64,000 nt of DNA from Rhytidiadelphus loreus (lineage: Eukaryota; Streptophyta; Bryopsida; Hypnales; Hylocomiaceae): positions 7,008,501 through 7,072,500 of the forward strand of contig OX344763.1 in NCBI GenBank assembly GCA_947034895.1, written 5' to 3'. Position numbers and translations under genes: made by a program. The notes beneath the pieces were generated by a model that was not told where the DNA came from, did not search any database, and saw nothing but the letters and a program-made list of their open reading frames with translations. Shown here in pieces: positions 1-12,216 of the stretch (position 1 is the stretch's first letter; every line of letters starts with the position of its first letter).

Positions 1-230
1 GTTGATAAGTCATAAAAAGAATGTTTAAATCATAATTGGTAGAAGTCCCTACTAATACAATGATTTAACCTTAGAAGTTCATAGTGCCTTAAATACTCTA
101 ATTCTCTACTTGTAGGGTCTAAGTTAGGTGTTTGAAAGATCAAATAGGAGTTTAAGAGATATTTAGGTTCTATTGACAAAAATAGTGGCAAGATTCCTAA
201 TTCACGATAGAAAAGTCCTAATAGCTCTAG

Positions 231-232
<2 letters not shown>

Positions 233-282
<50 letters not shown>
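233..282. repeat. (AT)n microsatellite, about 25 units
   Basis: An uninterrupted AT dinucleotide run. It is the cause of the apparent Tyr/Ile repeat in the minus-strand frame crossing it, which is not a gene. Confidence 0.97.
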
Positions 283-286
<4 letters not shown>

Positions 287-2325
287 GATAGGCAACTAGA
301 GATTGAAGGGACATGCAAGGAGACATGTTGTAATATAAAAATATAATAGGAGTTCAACGATAAAATTGGTTTGTCCAAATTCCCTTCTAATCAAAAGATT
401 TTCTTTTCATTAGGAATTAAAGGAGGTAATTAAAATTAGTCTTCTCATGAAAACTAAAGAATTAGAGTATGAGTTTGTACTTAGTATTTGAAAATTTCTT
501 AGAAGCTACCCAAAATTCAATTTTTTAGAAGCTACCCAAAATACAAAAGATGACTATATGGAAAGTCAACCGTTCAAAATCAAAATGGAAAATTCCTATA
601 AATTATTTACATTGTGGTAAAATTCCACAAAAATTAGGATAGAGTTTTGTGTGCTAATAATGTGCCCCAACAAGTTTCAAGGTATTTTAACTCTAGAAAG
701 TACTTGAACCGACAAATTCCTCAAATTTTGGTAGAATTTAATAAGTTTGAAGTGTTGACCAACGTTTTGAGAACATGCAATATCCAAATGAGGCATAAAA
801 GGAGTCTTTTTTTTACTTCCATAAAGCCTCTAGACACTCCCAAAAAGTCAAAATAATTTGAGAATGCAAATTCATTAGAAGAAATCTGTGTCTTTTTGGA
901 TGTTTACCATGGACATGGATGTTTTGTAAAACATTAAGATGTCAAAGTGAGGATGGCCTTCAAAGATAGATTTCCTTGGATGTTGCATAGAACGTTGGCA
1001 GAATATTGTAAAAGCAAGTTGATATTATCATTGACTTTGATGTTTTATTTGATATGAACACAAACACAATGATGTTTTCTGGAACATCCAAAAGAGCATA
1101 GTTTTGCCACATAAACAAGCACACTTGTTTTGACTACAAATAAGTCTATGAAAGTTACTGTGGACTACAATGAATCACTAATTAGATGCAAAAAATATAA
1201 GGGAAGGACAACCACGTGGCATGCTTTGCAAAAATAGGGATGGACACTATAGATGAAAAGATAAGCTCTTCATACAAACCATATGGGATATGTAAAGCAA
1301 GAATTTTGTTCAAAGTAGAATGTTTAAAAAAACTTCCACATACTTGAACAATGTTCACATATTTGAAAAAATGTTCAAATGTCTAACACTAAAGCTCTCA
1401 TCTTCAAATTATCCCATATTCTTTGTTTGACCATGGACCATGGATTTCATTATAATAACAACCCTTTGTATTTATGTGTTTCCTACTAAGAGTGAAGCTT
1501 TGTTTTCAAACTAAAGTTCTAGTCCTCTTTGTGTTGTCTTGGTCCATCCCACAATATGGCCAACCTTTGATTTTGCATTTTCTTCCTTATCTTTCTTGTG
1601 GTATGACCTCATTCTATACGATGAGGTTTTCATTTCACAATTAAGCTTTAGAATTATTTCTTGGTCCTTTTAGAAAATAATTAGTTCTTTTGCTTTCATT
1701 AGTTCAGTACTTGTCTTTAATTTCCAAAATTCCCATTAGCCAATAATTGTCTTTCTTTCTAAAATTTCCTTTTAGTATTTCATTTTGTTTCCAAAAAATT
1801 CTAATAGCCAACTAGTCCAATCTTGCTCACAAAAGTCCCAATGGTCAATTGAAAGAGTGGACCAAAGGTCAGTCTAGAAGTTAAAACTAGAGGTCCAAGC
1901 TAATCACCTATTGTAAGTGGCCCGAAGGTTGAAAAAACATTTGTAAAGGGGTCTAGAACCATACTCAGTGAAGTTTGGGATTTGAAAAAATATATTGAGT
2001 GAAGTTACTAAGGTCCAAAATTCGGGCCATTAGAAAAAAAAAGGATTCACCACAACTGACTAAAAGCAACTTAGTGTCCTATATATACAACTATCTTGCA
2101 ACTATAGTCCTCTCTATTTGCACCAAATCTTATATCATTGTTTTACATCATTTGTATATTGTTTTAGTTGCAAAGTAGTTGTAGAATGAAGTGTAGGATT
2201 ATGAGAGTTGTAATAGAGTTCAAATTTAGAATGAATGTGGATTATTCACCATCCAATATTCATCACAATTGTTGATGTGGACAAGTCTATGCTTTGTGGA
2301 ATCCACCATGTCGATCTACAGTTGC

Positions 2326-2415
2326 AAAAAATGACTAAGAAACAACTAGATAATGATTGCAATTGTAAAATGACAATTGTCATTTTCTAGTTGTTTTATA
2401 GTCATTTCCCAATTG
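2326..2415. repeat. Inverted repeat with perfect 20-bp palindromic centre
   Basis: The arms AAATGACTAAGAAACAACTAG and CTAGTTGTTTTATAGTCATTT are near-complementary and surround the palindrome AAAATGACAATTGTCATTTT. Further out, GATGTGGACAAGTC (about 2277) faces GACTTGTCCACAAC (about 2800). It may be the core of a decayed hairpin transposon whose right end is TTTTCTTCTAGTG at about 2893-2905. Confidence 0.5.
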
Positions 2416-2907
2416 TCTTATATCAATTGTCCGATATTAATTGTCAATATAAGACTTGTAAGTTGTTGTACTATTGTGTAATGAATTTGGTTAATCAAAT
2501 TCTAAAATTTCTACATTTTTTAGATTTCTATAGTCTATAGAAATTTAAAATCCAATTTTTTTTTAAACCTATAAAATTGTAATTAAATTAATGAAATCTA
2601 TTAAATACTAATATTCAAATTTTTGAAATCTAAAAGAGAAGCTAGATCTAAAATTCTAAAATCTACAAATCATTGAGAATAGAAATTTAAAATCTATAAA
2701 TCTACGAGTTATAGATGAATTGCAATGAAGTCACAAATGAGTTGTACAACTCATCAATTGAGTGAACAATCTCATGTGGTAGTAAATACCACATGTGACT
2801 TGTCCACAACGATTGCAGGTCTTTAAATTCTCAATAGTCACAAATATCCCATGCAACTAAAAAATTGGTTGTTCTTTGTAGTCATAAAACACCTCATTTT
2901 CTTCTAG

Positions 2908-3160
2908 TGTATTGAATGAGGTTTAGGGGTCCAAAAACATATTGAATGACAGTTTGAAACTCTAGAATTTTTGAAAACATTTTGAATAAGAACTGGAGTC
3001 CAAAAACATATTGAGTGAGGTCCTTAGGTCCCAACACATACCTAGCTAAATGAAGTACTGAGGTTCAATCCCATATTGAGTAAGGTGATGGGGGTCCCAA
3101 AAATATGTTGAGTGAAGATCTAGAATCTAAAACATATTGAGCAAGCACTTGTAGGATGCA
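2908..3160. repeat. Degenerate minisatellite, unit about 45 bp
   Basis: Imperfect copies around the core GTCCAAAAACATATTGAGTGAGGT recur at least five times. A related pair lies at about 1,930-2,040. Divergence between units is high, so the array is old. Confidence 0.55.
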
Positions 3161-5399
3161 ATTCCAACTGAGAAAGACTATGAAGTTCACAAAACTAGTA
3201 GATTGAATGATTTGTATTGAACATCTTTGGATCTAATTAAGTAGTTGCAAATAAGAAAGATCTATAGCTAAAACTTAAAGCCTATTGATTAAGGGAATAA
3301 ATTGATTCCCTTGAAGAAGGTTTGACGTGGGTTCAAGGACAAAATGAAAAGTCAAAAACAAAGAATAGTTGACCTTAAGTTTGGAGATGCTAAGACTTAG
3401 ATATATTTAAAAGACTTGATGTCATCATCTTTTGTTTGATTCTTTAAAAAATTAGCAAGCAATTAGGATATTAGAAGTTGATAGATTGGCTTTTCAAATA
3501 TCTCAAAAAAAAGGAAAAAATAGAAAGAGAAATGAGTTAGAAAAAGAAAAGAGTTGGAAGTAAAAGATAGAATTAGTTGCAAACTTCCTTATTTCATTGT
3601 AACCATCATTAAGCAGTACACTAACACCACAAAAAATCATAAGATGGGGTTTGATAGATAGTTCAACAAAATTATAATTATGATCAACAAAGATGGGACC
3701 ATTTTATCAACCACAGGATCGATCAAACTAGAGGTATGTGCCTAATTCTCATCATCATTCTTTTTTGTAGGAATTTTAATTCCAAAATAGGAATATTAAC
3801 TTAGAAGCTTAACAGTTAAGCCAAACCATTTAAAATTTGCTAAAATGTAATTTTGAAATCAAAATTGACTAATTAATCTCTAAAGGTTTTTGAAAATACA
3901 TTAAACTTCTAAAATAGATAAAAACTAAAGAAGTTACACTAGGATGAAGTTTAGTAATTATTTTGGATGAAAAATAGTAAAAATCATCTAAGGAAATTCA
4001 AAAAGAAAAATAATATTAGAGTCTAAAGTTAAAGTCAGATGTCAAAAAAAATCAATTTGGCAATTTAAGTTAGTAGAAAATAGTAGATCTTGAAGTTTTA
4101 AAATACCAAATATTGGCCAAACTTCATTCATTTGTAATTTTTAATAGGAAAGTCCAAAATTTACGTATTTTAATGTTTAAGAAATTCAATTTTAGAATTT
4201 ACAAATAATAAATCTTTAAAATCTTTAAATAGCAAGTTAAAAGTAGAAGGCCAAAGTAGTAAGTAACAAGTAAATAGTCAATTAAAATCTTTTGAAAACA
4301 ACCAAGGAACAATTCAAAGTCATTATCATTTAGAAAATAGATTAAAATTAGAAAAGATAGCATAGGATGAAGTTTGGGCTTAGAATTGGATGAAAGTAGT
4401 AATTACCTACCCGATTCAAGAGAAATTGAAACTTTAGGCATTAGAATTAATTAAAAAAAAAAACTACAAAAATCAAAAGTGAATTTGGATCAGTAGAGTA
4501 GTAAAATCGATGGATGAAGTTAATTTGGCAACTTAGAGCTAAATTTTCATTTGCTATAATCTTTTTATAGGAAATTCAAACTAGGACAAATTTTGTTATT
4601 TTCCAAAGGGGTTGAAAAATTCTACAACCTAGATTAGTTAGAATCTAGAACACAATCTAGAATTTGTTGACTATTGTTTGAAGGTCCAGAGTTTTGGCCT
4701 ATATTAGTTAAGACTGACCAAAACTTCTAACTTCTAACAACATTATTTTAGGATTTATATTTAGGTCAATTAGGATTTAGCAAAACACAACATTTGTCCA
4801 TTGTTTAAAAGGTACAATTAGATGGCGCTTAGACACCTATTTTGAAATTCTACAATGAAAACACCAAAAATCCGGTTGTACTCATTTTATCTCAAGAGTG
4901 GAGATAAAACACTCATAGTTGACGAATTGTATTAAAGAACTATTTTAACTTGTGGTTGTTGAGGGCTCTCTACTCGTCCTCATACACTATTCCTCTACCT
5001 TCCAATCTTGGATTTTTTTGAGAGACTCTAGAAGTGTGAGATTTTCTCTTGTATCATGACATCACTAGGGTTGCTCTACACGGGCTCCTACACCTTGCCC
5101 AAGAGAAATTTAAGGTTGATTTTCATAGCTCTTCAATCTTGGTCTCTTTTCTAGCACAATAGTTTATATCATTTGACAACCTTATGCAGTTTGCCAAAAA
5201 AAACTAGTCTTTGTAGGCAAACTTGCTATCTCAAAACTAGTTGGAACAATATTAAACTTTTGCTAAAGAAGGCATTGTTCATCTTGTATCTTAATCCCTA
5301 CGTTTCGACCGCCTACAATTTGAGATGCAAAACTAAAGTGAGGTGGTAAAAAAGAGAGTTGTCTCTTAGCATGCTATATTCTTTAATATGATTGGTGGG

Positions 5400-5790
5400 G
5401 TTATGATTTCCACTAGGAAAACAATAGTATCTATTGAGTTGCTTGAGCTTCCTAATACATGTCTCTTGTAATTTTTCCAACTAAAACCTAAAAGAAATCG
5501 CTTATGCCTAAGTAGTTGATCAAGAAAGATAAGAGGTTAAAAAGACCATTTTTCTGCCATGCCTAGTTGTATTATTTGATGGGTGAAAATTGCCCTCATC
5601 ATTGAAGACCATGTTTTAGTCTCCAATTATCACTTGTCAACACTCAATAATAGTCTCTACAATTCTTCCCACATCCTAATGCATTCTACAACATTCATTA
5701 GGTGCATAAACTTTCTCTACTCCTAACGATCCATGAGTGAAATCAGTGAATATTACCCATTGGGCAAGGTTAATCCTAATGACTTTATAA
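5400..5790 (-). pseudogene. LINE endonuclease-domain remnant
   Basis: Read on the minus strand with stops, the translation has VYAPNECCRMH (about 5,694-5,711 downwards), a spacer DVGRIVETIIEC, then QVIIGD-stop-NMVFNDEG (about 5,589-5,640). The order and spacing match the YAPN and GGDFNMV blocks of plant L1-type LINE endonucleases. At least three in-frame stops and a lost Phe (GDxN) show that it is dead. Decay continues either side, and exact limits cannot be set. Confidence 0.5.
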
Positions 5791-6348
5791 TTATAAATAA
5801 GGTGACTATATAGATGCTTAATATCCTAGGAATTTAACATCCTTCCATATTTGAAAACACAATCTATTCAATTTCTTTCCCTTAGTTTGTTATCCTAAAA
5901 ACATAGAATATTTATGCCCCTAATTTATCTTAATAGAAGTTACAACATCGATAGATGGCATTGGTATCGTACACCCTCTTAATGTTTTGACTATATAATT
6001 GTAATTTCATAATCAAAGAAAACATCTAGTGGGGACTGTTATCTTTAGGGATTTATTGATTGTGAAAACTTGTTGAGCATTAGATGGCTTAGGGGAGCTT
6101 ATAATGTTGACTTCATACCTAGATTACACCACACCATTTCCATATGTAGCATGCAACATTTTAACCCCTTGAGGCTACTTACATGTTCTAGACACTCTTG
6201 CCTTGGGAGTTGAAAAAGGCAATTCAATCCTATATACATCCTTCATGATGTCTACTTTCAAGTTAACATTTGGCTTGCCTATGGTCCAATATTATGACTT
6301 CTTCATCATTAATTAACAAAGGATCCTGAACGTTGAAGGTTCAACTAT

Positions 6349-6616
6349 CATTACATGTTTTTTTGAGCCTTTGGAAGACTATGAGATCTCAACAATTTCT
6401 GGACTATAGGAGCGTCGTTGCATCAGCAATCCAACAAGGCAAAGACTTCCATATTGGATCATTTTAATTAATTATTTAAAAATAATAATAAAATATTAAA
6501 TTAAATTAAAATAAGATATTTTATTATTATTGAATAATCTAACTGTCCAACCATGGTTCACAGCATGGGGAACGTAGCCAAAACATTCTCTTAGAGGCCT
6601 CAGAAAACACGTAATG
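6349..6616. mobile_element. Family E MITE (CATTA ends), 268 bp
   Basis: Left CATTACATGTTTTTTTGAGC and right end, reverse-complemented, CATTACGTGTTTTCTGAGG form an imperfect inverted repeat of about 30 bp. GC-rich arms flank a core of A/T runs (TTTAATTAATTATTTAAAAA). Another CATTACATGTTTT starts at 6628, suggesting the remains of a second copy. No clear target duplication. Confidence 0.7.
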
Positions 6617-7100
6617 CCTCTTTTTCATTACATGTTTTAAACACCTTTAGCGGGCACGATGAGGACAAGTCGTTACTCCTATTAAGTCAAACCTACCTAT
6701 GACATGCATAATGAGTGTTTTGCCTTGTTACAATTGGCAAAAAAAATCACATTTTTTTCCATATAAAGACAACTGTGAGAAATGAAGAGAATAATTGAAT
6801 TTTTTTTTTTGACAAAGTATAAATATCTTATGAATTTTTGAAGTGTGCTATTCAATTGGCCCAAAAGAGCTTGTAGACTACCCCAAAACTAGCAAAAGTG
6901 TATGCATGATGGCCATCCTACCACCTAATTAAAGTAATCACAGTGTTTTCTAACATGGCTACAATATTCTCTAACATGTCCACAATGTGAAGGAATAAAA
7001 AAATCACTTGCTTTGATGAATTTACACTAAAAAGGTAGAACTTCCTAATGCAGTCATCAATAACTCCATTACCATCTCCCAAAGCATTGGTTTTGGCTAA

Positions 7101-7511
7101 GGTAGGAGGCTCGAATGTCAATGGAGGGTCATTTAGAACCGCTCATGTAGACTCACATGTAATGGACTTGAGGTGGTCTTCAAATGAACCTTCTACTGTC
7201 ACTGAATGGATCAATAAAAAAATTGTTATTTATTGTAAGAGCCAATCATTCGCTTTGCTTTCTCCATTTCTTTCTAAAAGTTGTAAGTGAACGATTTATG
7301 GAAGACCTATGGTTAGAAATAGGGACCTATGACTCATCTTGTTTGAAAATTCATAAATAATTCAAAAATGCTTCAAAAAATACAAAACAACTTGAGTTAC
7401 AATCAGAATCTATTTTTCTTTGTCTCAAAAATGAGCTAAAAATAATCCCATACAAGAAACAACATGAAAGGCAAACCAGCCCTTAAGTGCATGCTTTAAG
7501 AGACTCCTACC
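7101..7511 (+). mobile_element. Family J MITE copy J4 (GGTAG ends)
   Basis: Left GGTAGGAGGCTCGAATG and right AAGAGACTCCTACC are inverted. The flanks are CTAA (7097-7100) and TTAG (7512-7515). The interior (AAGACCTATGGTTAGAAATAG, AATTCAAAAATGCTT) aligns with J1 at 17682-18094. Length 411 bp versus 413 bp for J1. Confidence 0.75.
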
Positions 7512-7690
7512 TTAGTAATGAACTTAATGAAGTTCATTTATTAGCAAAAATTCTTCCATAGATTGATGTAAAATTGTAATGGGTGGTTTTCTAGGTTTCT
7601 ACATTGGGTGGTTTGCCTATCATGGGCTGGTTTACCTTATGTAGGCTAAATTTTATGGTACAATTGATTGAGGATATGGTTACCTCTTAA

Positions 7691-8505
7691 CCCCTAAAGG
7701 ACCAAGGCCTTTTTTCTGCCAAAAAACACTCAAAACTACCATATCAATAGCAAAGAGTAAAAAATAAAATTTAATTGTTTTTTTTATATCTAACTGTAGG
7801 ATATTACACCTGACTAGTATGAGAGTGTGTGGAAAAACTTTAAAATTTTTGACCGCTCAGATTGCAAGATATTTGTGTTTAAAGTGGAAAAAACAAGTTT
7901 TTCAGCACATTGCAGGATTAGATTTTTTGACTTTGAACATTTTTAACTTAAAATTTTGCACTATAGAGTTTTGAGCTTTAAATCTTTGTAGTGGAAAATT
8001 GAATTGAGAGTCTAAGTAAAAAAAAAATTCAAAAAAACTTAATTATCATTCTTAAAAAAATTGTTAAATAAAAGTAGGTATGAGATAGAAGGAAAATCTA
8101 AAATATTCATATATTCTAGATGGAATTAAAATGCACTAATCCCAATGGTGAGATTGTTCTAGCAAGTAAATTAGACCATGCAAAAAAAAAATTGAAAATT
8201 TTCATTTAGAAATGAATCCTACAAGTTATTTTTTTCAAGAAGATGCTCTAACTGCCCAAAAAAAAATTCAAATTTTTATCCATTTTTTGGGGCTGCCCGG
8301 GCTGCCCGCTGTCCCCTTGTTTGAGCTTATTTGGTCATAACTATTGTTCCCGAGCACCGATTGTGAAAAAAATTATATTCCCACAAAGCTTATCAGCTTT
8401 TCTACCTCCAAAAAAAGTTTCAAAAAATTAGGAGAAAAATTTCAGCCCATAGGTACCTGCCCGAGAACGCAGTTGTCCCCCAAAGGGACAATGATCTTTT
8501 AGGGG
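7691..8505 (+). mobile_element. TTAA-flanked MITE A1 (piggyBac-like), 815 bp
   Basis: TTAA at 7687-7690 and 8506-8509 flank an element with ends CCCCTAAAGGACCAAGGCC and, reverse-complemented, CCCCTAAAAGATCATTGTCC. The interior aligns with A2 (ATCCTACAAGTTATTTTTTTCAAG-type block, CCGAG..GTCCCCC near the right end). No coding capacity. TTAA target duplication is the hallmark of piggyBac-superfamily elements; the family assignment is an inference. Confidence 0.85.
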
Positions 8506-8509
8506 TTAA

Positions 8510-9434
8510 CCCCTAAAGGACCAGGGCCGTTCTTCTGTCAAAAACTACTCAAAACTGCCATTTTTGCTGCATTCATCCAAAAAAGCAAAAAAAATACTTT
8601 TTTTAGAATCTAACCGTAGGATCTTGTACTTTACTAGTCTAGTATCATGTGGTAAAAATTTCATGGAGTTTGACCATACAGATTCGAAGATATTAGCATT
8701 CAAAGTGGAAAAAAGAAAGTTTTTTTGAACACTAGCCTGCAATTTCAGATGACTTTGAATGCCATTTGGGGAAAAGAATTACACCATGGACCTTGAATTT
8801 AAAATTTTTTGTGTTGAAGAATTGAGTTGAAAGTCTAGAAATTTAAAAAAAAAAAAAACATGATTGATTTTTATTCTTTAAAAAATTGTTCAGTACAAGT
8901 AGGTCCAAGATTGAAAGAAAAACTAAATCTTTAATAGCTCTAAAATGGGATTGAAATACAATAATCTCAACGGTGAGATTGTTCTAAATAGAAAATTTAA
9001 CCTTGTAAAACAATTTTTTTTGAAAAATTGTGAAAATTGCATTTAGAATTGAATCCTATAAGTTATTTTTTCAAGAAGATGCTCAAATTGCCCGAAAAAC
9101 AAGATTGTTCATAACTTTCACATTACTAATCCAAATGGAATGAATTAAAGCTTCACATGTAGACAAAAATATGATCTTTCAGAAGAATTTAAAAAAAAAA
9201 ATTAATTTCAAATTTTTGTAGATTTATTTTTCTGCCCAGTGACGTGTAAATTATGTTTAAGATGCCATAACTTTTGCTCTCGGGCACCAATTGAAATAAA
9301 ATTTATATTCCCACGAAGCTCATAAGTTTTCCTATCTTATGGGAAAGTTTCAAAAAAATTCACTGAAAATTGAGATCATAGGAACTTGCCCGAAATCCAT
9401 TTTGTCCCCCGAGGGGACAATGGTCCTTTAGGGG
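8510..9434 (+). mobile_element. TTAA-flanked MITE A2 (piggyBac-like), 925 bp
   Basis: Begins right after the TTAA shared with A1 (8506-8509) and ends at GGTCCTTTAGGGG before TTAA 9435-9438. It has the same orientation as A1 and recognisable interior similarity. The sequence after the right TTAA reads GGTAGAAACACC, resembling a family J left end, so a third element may once have been joined here. Confidence 0.87.
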
Positions 9435-9632
9435 TTAAGGTAGAAACACCATAAACAATTACCCTCCCTCTAATGGCATACTAGGGTATCCTAAAACCAA
9501 CAATAGTTGGCTCTGAAAAAATCTTGAAATATTCAATTTGCTCAAATTTGATTGGTTCACACTTGATTAGGAACAAGTTCCAAAGGTAACTATTTTAGGT
9601 GAACCTATGAAACCAAAATAGGGTCTGTATGA

Positions 9633-9900
9633 CATCAGATGGGATTCTGTTGCACTAGAAGGCTGCGAGTTCCCATGCATTCCCAAACGCTGGGAACTCC
9701 GCCATGTAGGATGTTGATGTTGTCGAGAGATGACTACATCAACAAATATTAAAAAATTATTTTTTTAAATGATATATTATTATATTTTATTATTTTAAAT
9801 TTTAATTAATAAAAAATTTAATTATGAAAATGGAGGTTGGTTCCTAGTAACAAGAACTAGCCTAAAATGGCCCACCCAAAGGGTTGAATCCCATGTAATG
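9633..9900. mobile_element. Family E MITE, 268 bp
   Basis: Left CATCAGATGGGATTC and right end, reverse-complemented, CATTACATGGGATTC are inverted. GC-rich arms (GAGTTCCCATGCATTCCC) surround an AT-only core. Same length as the copy at 6349-6616. Confidence 0.7.
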
Positions 9901-10210
9901 GAAATCCACATTTGTATTGCATAAAATATTAATTTTTGGAAGAAAAAAATCTCATTTAAAAAAATTCTTCCTCATCCTTATTTTTGCACATATTGAGCTT
10001 AATTTCTCAAGAATTTTTTCATATCCTCCATGTTGAAATGCTTATTTTAACCATTTATAGTGTTCCTACCTTATCATATAGAAAATATTTGCCTTAGGAA
10101 AACATGGAGTTTCTAACTGCACTCAATGATGTTAGTGTGTGAGTATAGAAAATGCGAGCATATGAGCCTTGAGCCTAGATATAAGCATATACCCTACAAC
10201 CATTGAAGGT

Positions 10211-10546
10211 GCTTATAACATAAACACCTATAATATAGATATCTATAACAATGTTTATACTATAATCATGGAAAGTGACGATAATATAAACACGTATGCT
10301 TATAACATAAACACCTATAATATAGATATCTATAACAATGTTTGTTTCTAGTAAATTGTCTCCTTTGCATATATTATAAAAGATTATAAATTCATATAAA
10401 ATTCTATGATTTTTATACTATAATCATGGAAAGTGACTATAATATAAACACCTATGCTTATAACATAAACACCTATAATATAGATATCTATAACAATGTT
10501 TATACTATAATCATGGAAAGTGACTATAATATAAACACCTATGATA
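10211..10546 (+). repeat. Tandem repeat, 87-bp unit
   Basis: Units begin GCTTATAACATAAACACC at 10211, 10298 and 10456. Each contains AATATAGATATCTATAAC and ATAATCATGGAAAGTGAC. The second unit is interrupted by about 70 bp of unrelated sequence (10342-10411). Copies are nearly identical, so the array is recent. The 60-codon frame across it (Tyr/Asn/Ile repeat) is a by-product. Confidence 0.85.
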
Positions 10547-10754
10547 CAGGTGTTTAGATTCCTAAGCTCACAGTGGGTTCATGATCTTAGGCTCACATAA
10601 TAGCAACCTTCCATGCATATATTACTTGGCATAAAGCATATATGAATAGATGTATATCAATACTCATGTGACACATATGGAATACAATACATCCATATAA
10701 ATACAATATTTATAAATCAAGTTGTATTCATGCTCATATAAACTATATTTTAAT

Positions 10755-11997
10755 TTTAGGCAACTTACTACAAATGGAGTTTTTATTTTATTTTTTGAAA
10801 TTTTCACAAAAATTGCGGATGAGGTTTTTCTTTAATTAAGGTCCAACAATTTTCATAACTTTTGACTACATGGTTAAAAAATAATTGTATGATATGTAGT
10901 TTTTTTTCTTCTACATTAGGAAAAAAATGAACTGTCAAAGGGGTTGCTTCCCTTTGAGGAGTTCCCATGAATGGAACTCACAGCCATGTGAGGAACAATG
11001 GCCGAAATTTAGCATTAAAATAATATTTAGAAATTAATTAATAATACAAAAAGAGATTATTTTAAGTTTAAAATATTTGAAAAAAACTTAGATTTTTTTA
11101 ATTTAATATTGAAATAATAATCTGTAAAAGGACAGTCTGACGTGGTCGCACTAATGCCACATCAAATCTGAAAATTTTGTAATTTCTTATTAATTTTTTA
11201 AAAACTTTTATAATATTTAAAAAATACTTTAATTGAACTGTCTCGCATTAATCAAGTGCTCGTTCCCTGCTGTTCGGGACTCACAGCCCCTCCCAGGGTT
11301 CATTTTTTTCCTAATAAAACAAGCAGTTTAGGTGGATCATAGAAAATCTCTTTTTTCATAAACGAAAATTTGAATTTGTTTTTTTAGATTTATGTAGACA
11401 TGGAAAGCTCTGAATTGTTCCATTTTGATTAATGAGATGAAAGTTATGAAGAGTTTTAGTTTGTGGGTAGTTATAAATTCTCTACTCTAATAAAACTTTG
11501 AAGTCCTTTATTTAACTCAATTTTCAATATTTTTTGAAAAAAAATAAAACCATAGTATGTAGATTACAACTATTGGGATTTACATTTTCAATTCCATAAC
11601 TAAATTCTTAACAATTTTGAATCATTCTCTATTTCTTTCTACTTATGATTTTTTTCCTATATGTTGTACAATTCCAAATGATCTGAAGCCAACTTGACTT
11701 GAAGAATGAATCCAAAGACGCGACAACATGGATAAAAATGTGACCTTGTGAAGTGCATCTACCCTATTTTTCACAGGGCCCAAAAAAAGATTTCTATCAA
11801 TTCAAATGCTAATATCTTACAATCCACACAGTGGCCCCCCCGAGAATTTTTTCTACGTCTTTTCAAATCAATGTACTACGAGATCCTACAGTTACATGTG
11901 TCCAAAAATGTGTTTTTTTCTAAAATTTGGTACATGTACTAAAAATGGCAATTTTGGAACATTTTTGGTGAAAACATAGTCAAGGAGCTTTTGGGAT
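10755..11997 (+). mobile_element. Degenerate family B MITE (B2) with nested insert
   Basis: The left part (GGCAACTTACTACAAATGGAG) and right part (GTGAAAACATAGTCAAGGAGC) align with the ends of B1 at 13266-14219. Shared interior blocks include TTGTACAATTCCAAATGATCT and CACAGGGCCCAAAAAA. The terminal TTAA sites are lost. A different element (10915-11315) is inserted in it. Confidence 0.7.
10915..11315. mobile_element. Nested inverted-repeat element (family E-related), 401 bp
   Basis: Both ends carry ATTAGGAAAAAAATGAAC as inverted repeats, followed inward by GC-rich arms (AAGGGGTTGCTTCCC; CCCCTCCCAGGG) and an AT-rich core. The arm resembles the element at 39501-39864 (AAAGGGTTGC). It interrupts the family B copy. 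Confidence 0.75.
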
Positions 11998-12216
11998 TTA
12001 CAAAACATCACCATAGAGCACTCTCTTCATCATCCAAAATATGGTCATGAAGGTAGCAAACCAACCTATTACTACAACCTTTTTCAATTCCACCCTCCTA
12101 TTCACGTGGTGTACATTTCCCCACTAAAATGTACCTTATAGATAAATGAGGGTGGAATTGAGATGGGTGGTGATAATAGGCTAGTTCACCTTAATAAATG
12201 GGTTATGTTTTCTTAA

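Larger units (their letters stand above)
1..5290. other. AT-rich, CpG-poor decayed intergenic DNA
   Basis: No open frame longer than about 100 codons and no recognisable domain. CpG is scarce and TG/CA abundant, the look of old methylated repeats. Contains the AT microsatellite, the degenerate minisatellites near 1,930-2,040 and 2,910-3,160, and the hairpin at 2,326-2,415. No gene seen. Confidence 0.6.

Noticed and set aside
30..326. 98-codon minus frame with a Tyr/Ile repeat
   Set aside because: It is a translation of the (AT)n microsatellite; no start context or domain.
7681..9440. TTTAGGGG motifs resembling the plant telomere repeat
   Set aside because: They occur singly at the ends of TTAA-flanked elements, not in arrays.
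10169..10351. 60-codon frame with repeated Asn-Ile-Tyr-Asn
   Set aside because: By-product of the 87-bp tandem repeat.
10169..10560. Regularly spaced repeats considered as a CRISPR-like array
   Set aside because: The host is eukaryotic and the repeats are contiguous 87-bp tandem units without unique spacers.
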